Below are positions 18,782 to 29,400 of a DNA stretch of 64,000 bases, piece after piece (within the stretch, counting starts at the first letter, position 1; every line of letters starts with the position of its first letter). A model generated the notes under the pieces. That model saw only the letters and a program-made list of their open reading frames with translations, had not been told where the DNA came from and made no database searches. The translations under genes were made by a program, and so were the position numbers. Source of the stretch: Polyangium sp. y55x31 (GTDB taxonomy: Bacteria > Myxococcota_A > Polyangia > Polyangiales > Polyangiaceae); the NCBI RefSeq assembly GCF_029946505.1, contig NZ_JARZHG010000006.1:186001-250000 (forward strand), written 5' to 3'.

Positions 18782-19263
18782 CCGCCCGACTTCGACATGC
18801 GGAGCCGAGCTGCATCACCACGCGCATCCGATGGGGATCGGCGTGCGAGGCGATCGAGGTGCATCTTCATTCAAAGCAAGCCGGAGGCCAGCGGAGCCGC
18901 TACCGCGCCTTCGCACCTTGCGCGCGTGCCGCCGGAAAATCGCGCTGAAACTTCGCAGGAGCGTCGTTCACGTGTGTGCATGCGAGCGAGGTCGAGCGTG
19001 CGCGTGGGGCGACAGTGCGACGTCGTTGCCAGACCCGCGGCGAACGTTCGCGTCAACGCGCGAGCGAGCGTCGTGAGGCGCGCGGCCAGCCGATCCGAGC
19101 CGCGTGAAGCCGCGTCCTCGACGTGACACGTGCCGTATCCACCCCGTTCGGGTCAGACCCCGCGCGCCGTGGTCGTTCGTGTCCTCGCGGGGATCGCGCA
19201 GACCCCGTGCACACGCCGCGTGGCACGTCATGCTCCGAGGGGCACGACATTCGCAGGCACCGC

Positions 19264-19292
19264 TTGAGTGTCGTGCGACGTTGGCCTAGACA
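19264..19292 (+). promoter_or_regulatory. Candidate promoter of ino1
   Basis: TTGAGT (19264-19269) and TAGACA (19287-19292) with a 17-base spacer, ending 42 bases before the GTG start. Sequence-only inference; the -10 is a weak match. Confidence 0.35.
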
Positions 19293-19334
19293 TGCCCCCC
19301 CGGGGCGATCGACGGGACATACGGAGGAGCGGGA

Positions 19335-20638
<1,304 letters not shown>

Positions 20639-20648
<10 letters not shown>

Positions 20649-20962
20649 TGGCTCGACGTCGGGGGCTCGCCTGAACGAGCCCCCGGCTCCTCCTTCGCGC
20701 CCACCAGATAGATCACGCCGAGCAGCACGAACACGAGCCCCGCCGCGCGCTTCACCCAGATCGCCGGCACGTAGCGGCTCACGACCTCCCCGAGGAGCAC
20801 CGCGACCGCGCTCGTCGCGACCAGCGCCAGCGCCGAGGCCGCGAACACCACCCAGCGCGACGAGCCGCTGCCGGCCAGCGTGAGCGTCGCGATCTGCGTC
20901 TTGTCGCCCATCTCCGCGAGGAAGATGGCAGCGAACGTCGAGGCGAAGAGCTTCCAGTCCAT
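20639..20962 (-). CDS. GDT1/TMEM165 (UPF0016) family protein, half-size
   Basis: 107 residues with three hydrophobic helices. The signature E-x-G-D-K-T is present once (FLAEMGDKTQIATL, residues about 15-25). Family members move Mn2+/Ca2+ in exchange for protons and usually contain two inverted copies of this motif in about 190-300 residues; a single copy implies that two subunits, or a partner, assemble the pore. A short soluble tail (GAKEEPGARS...) follows. The stop lies within the 3' end of ino1 on the other strand. Confidence 0.82.
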
Positions 20963-21012
20963 CCGCCGAGCGTGACGCGGCCGGGCGCCACGAACAAGCG
21001 CGGGCGCGCTCG

Positions 21013-22137
21013 CTAGCCCCGCGGCGGCGCGTAAAAGTCGACGATGCGGATCGGTTCGGTCAGACGAACCCGCACGCTCTTGCGATCGCCCCGCACGTCG
21101 CCGCCGATCTGGAACGCCGTCGGCGGGTCCATCTCGATGGTGATGTCGTCGACGAAGAAGTCGAACGTGTCCTCGAGGTTGTCGTACTCGCCGCGCCAGA
21201 TCGTCTGAAAGTTCGACACGAAGGCCACAGGCGAGAGGTTCGTCACGCGGAGCTGCATGCGGTCCGGCCTGTCCTCCGCATACGGGAACATGCGGAAGCC
21301 GAAGCCGTAATACGGGATCGTCGCGACACACGCGAGCTTCGCCGGTCCCTCGTAGATCACGCCGCCCTTGCGGATCGGCGCGCCGAGGATCGACCCCTTC
21401 TCGCCCACGCGCACCGCGTCGCTCCCCGTGTTGATCACGCGGCAATGCGGCGTGCGGCGCACGAAGTAGCTCGGCAAGGTCTTCGTCGTCGCCGCGATCG
21501 CGTAGGACACGATGCCCGGCGCGATGCGCTTCAAAGGCCCGCGCGCGAGCAGACCCTTCACCCGCGTGTAGTCCTTGAGCATCTCGGCATCGATGCCGAA
21601 ACCGCAGAACGGCGAGAGCACGCCTTCGGCCTCCACGAGCCGAAGCCACCGGCTCCCCGCGTCGGCGCGCAGGCGCGAGAGGTCCACCGCGAGCCCGCGG
21701 AACCCGCCCGAGCCTTTCTCGCCCGCGCCGCTCGCGCCGAGCACCCACGCGAGCGAGTTGCCCGTGCCGAGCCGCAAGAGGCCGAAGCGTGGGATCGGCG
21801 CGTTCCTTCGTTTCGCCTCGTTCACGACGGCCGTGACGACCGACGTGAACGTCCCGTCACCGCCGCCCGTCAGGATCGTCCCGTAGCCACGATCGACGAG
21901 GGTCCGCGCGATGCCCTCGCTCTCCTCGACGCTGCGCGACACGAAGAGATCGCCGCTGTCGAGGATCTGATCGAGCGTCTCGATGACCTCCGACGTGACA
22001 CTCTTGGCGTTGCCGTTGACGACCACGGCGATGCGGGGCAACGCCGGACCGGCGGACCGGGCCGGCCCTTCCGGCTTCGGCGAGGCGGCCTCGAGGTCCG
22101 TTCCGGGGGGGAGGGGCGCGTCGGTGCGAGAGGCCAT
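21013..22137 (-). CDS. Diacylglycerol-kinase-catalytic-domain lipid kinase
   Basis: 374 residues. Contains the DAGK/YegS/sphingosine-kinase fold: IAVVVNGNAKSVTSE at the N-terminus, the ATP loop TILTGGGDGTFTSV (about residue 95), and LRLGTGNSLAWVLG. A conserved CGFGIDAEML follows. It should phosphorylate a lipid hydroxyl (diacylglycerol, a long-chain base or similar) at the inner membrane. ATG 22137 is preferred; the 34 preceding in-frame residues are low-complexity. It lies 50 bases downstream of nothing on its strand and is followed by the GDT1-like gene, probably cotranscribed. The position near ino1 fits phospholipid metabolism, but the substrate is not known. Confidence 0.85.
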   Translation of the reverse strand: MASRTDAPLPPGTDLEAASPKPEGPARSAGPALPRIAVVVNGNAKSVTSEVIETLDQILDSGDLFVSRSVEESEGIARTLVDRGYGTILTGGGDGTFTSVVTAVVNEAKRRNAPIPRFGLLRLGTGNSLAWVLGASGAGEKGSGGFRGLAVDLSRLRADAGSRWLRLVEAEGVLSPFCGFGIDAEMLKDYTRVKGLLARGPLKRIAPGIVSYAIAATTKTLPSYFVRRTPHCRVINTGSDAVRVGEKGSILGAPIRKGGVIYEGPAKLACVATIPYYGFGFRMFPYAEDRPDRMQLRVTNLSPVAFVSNFQTIWRGEYDNLEDTFDFFVDDITIEMDPPTAFQIGGDVRGDRKSVRVRLTEPIRIVDFYAPPRG

Positions 22138-22409
22138 GGGGCGCGGATCTAGCACGAATACGGGCTCTTCCCCGTCCGTCCCCCCGGTCCTCGGGGCGCG
22201 TCGCCTAGCCCCGTTCGTCCGCCTGCGGGGACACAAAGTGACTATACGTCCGAAGTTTCTGGACGGACTGGCTCAAATTTTGGTAAGGCGACGGGCGTAT
22301 AGCCTTCACGTGCACTTGACAGCCGTCCGGCTCGAACCGTACGGCGCGCCCCAGTTCGCGTGACGATACGCGTGGGACGGGGATTATCGCAGAAGCGGGA
22401 CGCAGCGAC

Positions 22410-23072
22410 ATGGCGAAATCGACAAAGACGAAGAGCTCGGAGAAACGCTCCGCGAAGAAACATTCGAGCTCGCGCGCGAGCGGCGACGCCCCGAAGTCCG
22501 GGACGAAGGCCCGGGAGAAGGACGACGACGCCAAGGGCTCGAAGCGCAAGCTCGGTCTGCGGGGAGCCGCGCCGTGGGCCGCTCGCCACGCGGCCAAGCA
22601 CGCCGCCGAGGCGCGGGCCCGGGCCGCCGAGCCTGCCCCGCCCGGAAGCGCGCGCGCCACGATCCGCGTGCCGGAGGGCGCCGATGCGATCAAGGCGAAG
22701 ATCGCCGAGCTCCACAACCAGACGACGAAGATCCGCACCCTGCGCAAGCGCATGGAGAAAGGGTTCTTCGACATCGGCCTGGTCCTCGCCGAGATCCAGG
22801 AGCAGCAGCTCTACCAGGCGAAGGGCTACGGCTCGTTCGAGGCCTTCCTCGAGCGGGAGATCGACTTCGGCAAGCAGACCTCGCTGAAGCTCGTGAAGCT
22901 GTCGAAGGTCTTCCAGCGCGAGGCCGCCCTCGACCACGGCATGGACCGCTGCATGATGGCCCTCGCCGCGCTCGACGGCGAAGCCGCGCCGAAGGCCGCG
23001 CCCTCGACGCCGGGCCCCATGGCCCCGCTCCCGCTGCCCCTCAAGCCCCCGATGCGCGCCGCAGGCGGCTGA
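22410..23072 (+). CDS. Conserved hypothetical protein with Lys/Ser-rich N-terminus
   Basis: 220 residues. Residues 1-50 are a basic Lys/Ser/Glu region (KSTKTKSSEKRSAKK...), probably disordered and possibly DNA- or membrane-binding. Residues 95-180 are helical with FDIGLVLAEIQEQQLYQAKGYGSFEAFLE-type sequence that resembles the core of DUF3102-like regulatory proteins; the C-terminus is Pro-rich. No enzyme motif. Two strong hairpins follow the stop, so the gene seems to be a single transcription unit. Function unknown. Confidence 0.68.
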   Translation: MAKSTKTKSSEKRSAKKHSSSRASGDAPKSGTKAREKDDDAKGSKRKLGLRGAAPWAARHAAKHAAEARARAAEPAPPGSARATIRVPEGADAIKAKIAELHNQTTKIRTLRKRMEKGFFDIGLVLAEIQEQQLYQAKGYGSFEAFLEREIDFGKQTSLKLVKLSKVFQREAALDHGMDRCMMALAALDGEAAPKAAPSTPGPMAPLPLPLKPPMRAAGG

Positions 23073-23074
23073 TC

Positions 23075-23108
23075 CGAAGCGGGCCGGCGCTTCCCGGCCC
23101 TCGCTTCG
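23075..23108. terminator. Hairpin directly after the 22410 gene
   Basis: CGAAGCGGGCCGG pairs with CCGGCCC-T-CGCTTCG, a 13-bp GC stem with one small bulge and a six-base loop, starting three bases after the stop codon. No T-run follows immediately, but a second hairpin does. Confidence 0.5.
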
Positions 23109-23117
23109 AAACCACGA

Positions 23118-23165
23118 CGTCCCCCTCCCCGGTGCGCTTCGGGAAGGGGGACGTTTCGCTTTTAC
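23118..23165 (+). terminator. Intrinsic terminator
   Basis: Stem CGTCCCCCT...AGGGGGACG followed by TTTCGCTTTT, a good rho-independent terminator for the 22410 gene. It could also work for the convergent SulP gene. Confidence 0.6.
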
Positions 23166-23181
23166 GCAGCTCCGGATGAGC

Positions 23182-24822
23182 TCAGGGCGTCGAGCCGGCG
23201 CGCTCCAGCGCGGCCTTCCGGCGCGCCGCGAGCGGGTGCTCCGACAGGCTCCGGTGCCGATCGAGGCCGATGAGCTCCAGGACGCGCCCGCTGCGTTCGT
23301 ACTCGCCCTGAAGCTCGTGGAGCTTCTCCATCACGGTGTGGTCCACGAGGCGGGCATCCTCGAAGTCGACGACCACGTGCTTCGCCTCGTGCTTCGCGAG
23401 CCTCCCCTTGATCGTGAGGTAGTTGCTGAACACCGCCGCGTGCCGGATCCGGAGCACGATGCGCTCGCCGAGCGAACGCTCCTCGATGTCGGGCCGGAAC
23501 AGGCTCTTCATGGGCGCCCCGTTCACCACGTGCACGACCATCTTGATCACGATGCCAGCCGCCACGCCGACGAGCAGGTCGGTCGCGATGGTGACGAGTG
23601 TCGTCGACACGAACACGAGGAGCTGCTCCGGGCCGATGCGGAACGTCTTGACGAACTCGTGGGGGGAGGCGAGGCGCGTGCCCGTGTAGATCAGCATCGC
23701 CGCGAGGGCCGCGAGCGGGATGCGGTGGATGAGGCCGGGCAAGAACGCCACGAAGAGCAGCAAGAACAGCCCGTGGAAGAAGTTCGACAGCTTCGACCGC
23801 GCGCCGTAGCCGATGTTCGCCGAGCTGCGCACGATCTCCGAGATCATGGGCAGGCCGCCGATGAGGCCCGCCACGAGGTTGCCCACGCCCGTCGCGAGCA
23901 GGTCCTTGTCGAGGTTCGAGCGGCGTTTTTCCGGATCCAGCGCGTCGACGGCCTTGGCGCTGAGCAAGCTCTCGATGCTGCCGACGAGCGCGAACATCAC
24001 GATGTACTTGAGCGACGTCCCCGAGAGCACCGCGCTGAAATCCGGCGTCGTCACCGCGGCGAGCAAGTTTCCCGGGAGGTTCACCAGGAAGTTCGGGCCG
24101 ATCTTGTAGTCGTGGTGGTTGATCGAGAACGTGTACGTGTGCTCGTGCTCGAGGTCGAACACGTACGCGAGCGGAACCGCGAGGGCGAGGACGAAGAGCG
24201 GGGCGGGGATCTTCTTGAGGAACGAAACGCGCTTCGAGACGACGGGGAACAAGAACAGGATCGCGAGGCTCGCGCCACCGATGATCGCGATCTCCGGGTT
24301 CAGGCGGCCGAGGCTCCGCGGGATCTCGAGTAGCAGGTGGAGCGGCTCCTTGGCCTCGGGCGTCACGCCGAGCGCCACGTGGATCTGCTTCGAGCAGATG
24401 ATGATGCCGATCGCCGCGAGCATCCCGTGCACCACGGATGACGGGAAGAAATCGCCGAGGGCTCCGGCGCGCGCGAGGGCAAACCCGATCTGGAGCACGG
24501 CGGCGACCACGATCGTGGCGAGGGCGCGGCGATAACCGACTGACCCGTTTCCATTGCCGAGCTCCGTCACGGCGCCGAGCGCGATGACGATGAGACCTGC
24601 GGCCGGCCCCTTGATCGTGAGCGGCGCGCTGCCTATCCATGTAGCGACCACGCCGCCGATGACGGCCGTGATGATGCCCGCCACGGGCGGAAAACCGCTC
24701 GCCATGGCGATGCCCAGGCAAAGTGGTAAGGCGATGAGAAAGACGAGAAATCCGGCGACGAGGTCGTTCCGGATGGAAGGCGCGCCCGTGGGCACACCGG
24801 CGCTCTGGTCCGGCTTGTCCAT
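23182..24822 (-). CDS. SulP-family anion transporter with STAS domain
   Basis: 546 residues: 11-12 membrane helices (residues 15-430) and a C-terminal STAS domain (about 440-540). Family marks: FLIALPLCLGIAMASG...GGVVATWIGSAPLTIKGPAAG in helices 1-3, and LPMISEIVRSSANI in the core. Substrates of SulP proteins include sulfate and bicarbonate; the type beginning 'ALPLCLGIA-SG-PP' is often found with carbonic anhydrase or inorganic-carbon genes. Here it is divergent from the DAB operon, which argues for bicarbonate. ATG 24822 has AGAGGG upstream; the earlier in-frame residues are charged. Confidence 0.9.
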   Translation of the reverse strand: MDKPDQSAGVPTGAPSIRNDLVAGFLVFLIALPLCLGIAMASGFPPVAGIITAVIGGVVATWIGSAPLTIKGPAAGLIVIALGAVTELGNGNGSVGYRRALATIVVAAVLQIGFALARAGALGDFFPSSVVHGMLAAIGIIICSKQIHVALGVTPEAKEPLHLLLEIPRSLGRLNPEIAIIGGASLAILFLFPVVSKRVSFLKKIPAPLFVLALAVPLAYVFDLEHEHTYTFSINHHDYKIGPNFLVNLPGNLLAAVTTPDFSAVLSGTSLKYIVMFALVGSIESLLSAKAVDALDPEKRRSNLDKDLLATGVGNLVAGLIGGLPMISEIVRSSANIGYGARSKLSNFFHGLFLLLFVAFLPGLIHRIPLAALAAMLIYTGTRLASPHEFVKTFRIGPEQLLVFVSTTLVTIATDLLVGVAAGIVIKMVVHVVNGAPMKSLFRPDIEERSLGERIVLRIRHAAVFSNYLTIKGRLAKHEAKHVVVDFEDARLVDHTVMEKLHELQGEYERSGRVLELIGLDRHRSLSEHPLAARRKAALERAGSTP

Positions 24823-24887
24823 AAAACCCTCTGCGGATCGGTCACGGACGTCGAAATTCCGTACCCCACGACGTCGGTCGTGCGATC

Positions 24888-24906
24888 CGATCCACAAGAC
24901 GGATCG
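24888..24906. promoter_or_regulatory. Inverted repeat CGATCC/GGATCG
   Basis: A 6-bp inverted repeat with a seven-base spacer in the SulP/DAB intergenic region, overlapping the proposed -10 of the SulP-facing promoter. Possible operator, or chance. Confidence 0.3.
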
Positions 24907-24924
24907 AGGTCATCAAGAGGTTCC
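24898..24924 (-). promoter_or_regulatory. Candidate ECF promoter facing SulP
   Basis: On the minus strand GGAAC (24920-24924) is followed after 18 bases by CGTC (24898-24901), 76 bases before the SulP start. It uses the other arm of the palindrome GGTTCCCGGGAACC (24919-24932), so one element may serve both directions. Spacer is one base longer than in the DAB-facing copy. Confidence 0.4.
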
Positions 24925-24926
24925 CG

Positions 24927-24953
24927 GGAACCAACTCCGTGCTCGTCCCGTCC
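24927..24953 (+). promoter_or_regulatory. Candidate ECF promoter of the DAB operon
   Basis: GGAAC (24927-24931), 17 bases, CGTCC (24949-24953), 55 bases before the ATG at 25009. Aligning 24923-24959 with 35702-35738 (upstream of the ECF sigma gene) gives 28 of 37 identical bases, including GGGAACC, GCTCGT and CCGTCC at the same spacing. GGAAC-N16/17-CGTC is a classic ECF promoter form. Confidence 0.6.
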
Positions 24954-25008
24954 CACGACGCAAGCAGCACACGCAGGGACGCTATGTCCCCGCGATAAGC
25001 ATTGTCAT

Positions 25009-26469
25009 ATGCCGAGCCTCCTCCTGACGATTTTCCCGCCCTTGCTCGGCGCGATCCTCGTCATTCTGCTTCCGCCCGGGAATACCCGGTTGATCAAGGG
25101 CGTCGCGCTCTTCCACGCGGCGCTCGCATTCATCGCTTCGTGGAGCCTCGTCCCCTCGTTCGACCGGACGACCTCTGCGCTGCAATTCGTCGCACCATTC
25201 CCGTGGTCGCCGGACGCCGACGGCTCCGCCGCGCTCGGCGTCGACGGCATCTCCTTTCCGATGGTGCTCCTCACGACGCTCGTGATGCTGGTCGCGCTCG
25301 TCGCCTCGCTTCACGGCACGCACCGGGTGAAGGGGTATTTCGCCTGGTTCTTGCTCCTCGAATTCGCGGTCCTCGGCGTCTTCACCTCGCTCTCGTGGTC
25401 GCTCTTCTACGTCTTCTGGGAGCTCACCCTCGTCCCGCTGTTTTTCCTGGTCAGCGTGTGGGGCGGGAAAAACCGGTCGGCCGCGAGCATGAGCTTCTTC
25501 ATGTACACGCTCGCCGGCTCGGTCCTCATGCTCGTCGCCATCCTGGCGCTGCACCTCTCGGTGCCGAAGCACGGCTTCGGGATGGTCGAGATGCAAAACG
25601 CGAGCGCCGGGCTCGGTCGGGCGACGCAGGTCCTCCTCTTCCTCGGCCTCTTCGCGGGCCTCGCGGTGAAGATCCCCGTCTTCCCGCTGCACGGCTGGCT
25701 CCCGCTCGCGTACGTCGAATCCGAGCCGCCCGTCAGCATGGTCTTTTCGGCCGTGCTCGCGAAGATGGGCGCGTACGGCCTGCTCCGCCTCACGGCGCTC
25801 TTGCCCGCCGGCGCGGAGTCCCTCGTGCCGCTCCTCTTCCTGCTCGGGCTCGTCAATATCGTCTACGGCGCGCTCCTCGCGTTCCGCCAGCCCGATCTCA
25901 AGACCATGGTGGCCTATGGCTCGATGAGCCACATGGGCTTCGTCTTGATCGGCGTCTCCTCGCTCAATGGCGCCGGGCTCACGGGCGCCACGATGCAGAT
26001 GTGCACGCACGGCGTCTGCAGCGCCGCGCTTTTCCTCCTCGTCGGCGCGCTCGAGCGTCGCACGAAGACCCGTGATTTGCGCGAGTACGGCGGCCTCGCG
26101 AGCGTCACGCCGCGCTTTTTCGTGGCGCTGTCCCTCGCGCTCCTCGGGTCGATGGGTTTGCCCGGGCTCGCCGGGTTCGTCAGCGAGCTGTCCACGCTCG
26201 TCGGCACGTTCCAGCGGTACGAATATTTTGCTGGAATCGCGACCGTCGGCGTCCTCATCACGGCCGGATATTCGATGCGCGCCATTGGCCGCCTCTTCTT
26301 CGGCCCCCTGAATCCCCGCTGGAAACACCTCCGGGACCTCGAGCCGCGGGAGCTCCTCGCCGCCGCGCCGCTCGGGGTGCTCATCGTCGTGCTCGGCGTC
26401 GCCCCGCGCGCCGCGCTCGATCTCTTCGCCGCCACGGTCTCGCACATGGCGACGCTCTTCCACGGATGA
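25009..26469 (+). CDS. NuoM/MrpD-like antiporter subunit (first gene of DAB operon)
   Basis: 486 residues, about 14 membrane helices. Matches NADH-quinone oxidoreductase subunit M / Mrp antiporter subunits: LFYVFWELTLVPLFFLVSVWG with the helix-5 Glu, and FAGLAVKIPVFPLHGWLPLAYVE with the helix-7 Lys, then LAKMGAYGLLR with the helix-8 Lys. Both charged residues of the proton path are intact. It is not part of a complete nuo cluster here; its neighbour seven bases downstream is dabA, so it probably forms a proton-conducting part of the carbon pump. The ATG has no obvious ribosome site. Confidence 0.88.
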   Translation: MPSLLLTIFPPLLGAILVILLPPGNTRLIKGVALFHAALAFIASWSLVPSFDRTTSALQFVAPFPWSPDADGSAALGVDGISFPMVLLTTLVMLVALVASLHGTHRVKGYFAWFLLLEFAVLGVFTSLSWSLFYVFWELTLVPLFFLVSVWGGKNRSAASMSFFMYTLAGSVLMLVAILALHLSVPKHGFGMVEMQNASAGLGRATQVLLFLGLFAGLAVKIPVFPLHGWLPLAYVESEPPVSMVFSAVLAKMGAYGLLRLTALLPAGAESLVPLLFLLGLVNIVYGALLAFRQPDLKTMVAYGSMSHMGFVLIGVSSLNGAGLTGATMQMCTHGVCSAALFLLVGALERRTKTRDLREYGGLASVTPRFFVALSLALLGSMGLPGLAGFVSELSTLVGTFQRYEYFAGIATVGVLITAGYSMRAIGRLFFGPLNPRWKHLRDLEPRELLAAAPLGVLIVVLGVAPRAALDLFAATVSHMATLFHG

Positions 26470-26476
26470 GTCCCGT

Positions 26477-29400
26477 ATGCGTCCATTGCCCTCCGCCGTC
26501 ACGCGCGGCATCTCGGTCGAATCGAGAAAACACCTCGAACACGAGATCCACCACATCGCCCACGTCCTGCCCGGACAGGGGCCGATCGAGACGTTCATCC
26601 ACCACAACACGCTGCACGGCTTTCAGCACCTGCATTTCGAGCAGGCCGTCGTGGAGGCGCGCCGCGTGCTCGGCGGGCGCGGATATCTGCCGCTCGACGA
26701 GTACCGGCGGCTCTACTCCATCGGCCGGATCACCGACGAGGACCTCGAGCGCGCGCGCCGCGAGCGTCAGGGTGCGACCGAGCCCGAGCCTCTGATCCGC
26801 ATCGGCGATCGGACGATCACCACGCGCGACGTCGAGCGCCTCGCCTTGCTGCACGGCCTCGACCCGCTCGAACCCGGCGAGAACGCCGAGTCGCGCTTCG
26901 GGCCCGATGTCTTCTCCACGCTCCGGCCCGAGCTCTCCGCCGAGGCCCGCGAGCGCCTGCTCGCCGCGGCGAAGCGCGAATTCGAGGCCGCCCTCGCCCG
27001 CGTCGGCCGCGATTTCACGGTGGCCGATCTCCTCGCCGATCTCCTCGCCACGCCCGTCCCCGCGGCCGTGCTCGAAGAGGCTTGCCTCGAAGGCCCCTCG
27101 GACGCGGGCGCCGATCTCGACGCCGTCACGAGGGCCCTCGACGCGCTCGGCATCCCGGACGAGGCGCGGGCCGGATACGTCGACCTCGTCCGCGACAAAC
27201 TCGCTTCGGGCCCCGCGAAAAACCGCCCCGAGCGCTGGCTCGAAGCCGAGGTGCGCAAGGTGCGTCGCGTGCTCCTCGCGCATTTCGGCGTGGAGGGCAC
27301 GCTCCCCGCGATCGCCGAGCGCGTGCGGCGTGATCCCGAGGGACTCGCCGTCCTCTCCTTGCTGCGCGCGAGCCTCGCGAGCTTTGGTTTGTCCGACCCG
27401 TTCTCGCCGATCCACGCCGAGCACCTCACGCCCGAGGAGCCCGTGGGCGCGCGGATCGAGGCCCTGTTCGAGCGCATCGAGCACCTCGAAGCCTGGGGCG
27501 GCCCGGCGATTCCGCTCGACGCCGATCTCGCTTCACGCATCCGCAACACCGTGCGCGCGCACCTCGAAGAGCGGGACGGCGCGCTCGGTCCGCATGCCGG
27601 CGCGGCGACCAGCGAAATCGCGCGCCTCTGCCTCACCGTCGTCCACGACCTCGGCCCGGATCACCTGCGAAGGCGCGGGTTCGAGGCGCTCCGGGCGCTC
27701 GAGTCCGCATTCGGCGGGCCGCCGTCGAGCGAGAGCTTGATCGCCGAGCTCACCGCGCGGGATCCGCGCCAGCAGATGATGGAGCACGCGGCGCGCCGGC
27801 TCGAACAGCACATCGGCCAGGTCGGCCCCGAGACGTGCCACCGCGATTTGATCCTCGCGCTCACGGGCGAGGACATCCACGAGAAGATTCACCCGCAGAT
27901 CATGCGCGTGACCATGGCCTTCCTCGACGAGGGCCTCGCGGCCTGGCACGTCGCGGGCCGTTCGCTCGGCTTTTACGACGCGTTCCGCAAGATGGCCGAG
28001 CACGACCGATTCTTCGAGCTCGAAGATTTGCCCGGCGCGCGTGATGCGGTGCGGGAGCTGCCGCCGCTCGCCGTCGACGCGATCCTCCAGAGCCTCGAAC
28101 GCCTCGGCGTGCCCGAGCCGCACTGGGGGCCTTATCTCCGCCGCATCTGCGTGGGGTTGCCCGGGCTCGGGGGCATGGTGCACTGGCGCGAGACGCACCC
28201 CGCGTATCCGGCGCAGCGTGCGCATCCGATCGACCTCATCCAGTTCCTCGCCGTGCGCCTCTTCTACGAGGTGCTCTTCGTGCGGCGCGCGTCGCTCCGC
28301 GCGTTCGGGCACGACGGCGACATCGACGCCTTCCGTCATTACTTCTCGAACCACCTGCCGGAGCTGCTCGTCCGGCACGCGCTCTTCCTCGGCGAGCTGC
28401 CCGATTTCCTCGCCGAACGCGCCCGCGCCTTGTTCGAGGCGCGCGCCGTCGGCGCCGCGGCCGGCGACGCGGGGGCCCTCCTCCGCCTCGCCGACATGGT
28501 CTTCGACCTGAAGCAGAGCGCCGAGCACGTGAACGCCGGGCATTCCGCGCGGCACCACGCCTTCCGCCTCTTCTTGCTCGCGCAGCACCTCGGCGTCTCC
28601 CCGGGCGAGCTCCGCGCGACCTCGCTCGAAGGCGTCACGCGCCTGCTCGCGACGCTCGACGCGTGCGCCCCCGACATCATCACGCCCCTCTGGCACAGCG
28701 CCTACGAGATCCATTACCGCGACGCCGTGCTCGAAGCGCTCACGACGAATGTCCGCGCGCAGAAGCCGTATGTGGGCCGTCGCGAGGCGCAGATCGTCTT
28801 CTGCATGGACGACCGCGAGGAATCCATCCGCCGGCACATCGAGGAGCTCCGGCCCTCGTACGAGACCTTCGGCGTGGCGGGCTTCTTCGGCGTGGCGATC
28901 GCCTACGAGGGGCTCGGCGCGCGCGAGGCCGTGCCGCTCTGCCCGATCGTCGCGACGCCCGTGGCAGAGCTTTGCGAGGTCCCGCGCCCCGAGGCGATGC
29001 ACGCGTGGGCCTCGCGCTCGCTCCGCATGCGCGCGCTCGCGGCCCTGCGCGACGTCATCCGCGAGGTCACCCGCAATCCCGTCTCGTCCTATTTCGTCAT
29101 CGACATCCTCGGGCTCTTCTCGCTCTTCCCCGTCTTCGGCCGGCTGCTCTTCCCGCGCGCGTTCGACCGCATGTCACGCCGCATGAAGGACGCCGTGCTC
29201 CCCAAGGTCGAGACCGAGGTACCGCTCGATCGCGAGCGTGAAAAAGGTTCGGAGCCGAAACAAGGCTCTCTCCAGAAGACCCATTTCACCCTCGGCGAGC
29301 AGGCGGATCGGGTCGCGTCGCTCCTCCGGGTCATCGGCCTCGTCCGCGACTTCGCGCCGCTCGTCGTGCTCTCCGGCCACGGCTCCGAGAGCCGCAACAA

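Larger units (their letters stand above)
18639..19334. other. Long non-coding gap upstream of ino1
   Basis: About 700 bases without a convincing gene on either strand: short frames here lack ribosome sites and show no family-like sequence. It contains the leader of the cytidylyltransferase gene at its left end, a hairpin (18762-18781) and a promoter-like pair near its right end. No tRNA or riboswitch fold was recognised. Confidence 0.5.

Noticed and set aside
19221-19234. TGGCAC followed by TGCT upstream of ino1, resembling a sigma54 promoter
   Set aside because: The GG-to-GC distance is two bases too short for a sigma54 site.
22242-22302. CTATACG and CGTATAG inverted pair between the DAG-kinase-like gene and the 22410 gene
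   Set aside because: Only seven bases with a 47-base gap; too weak to call a regulatory site.
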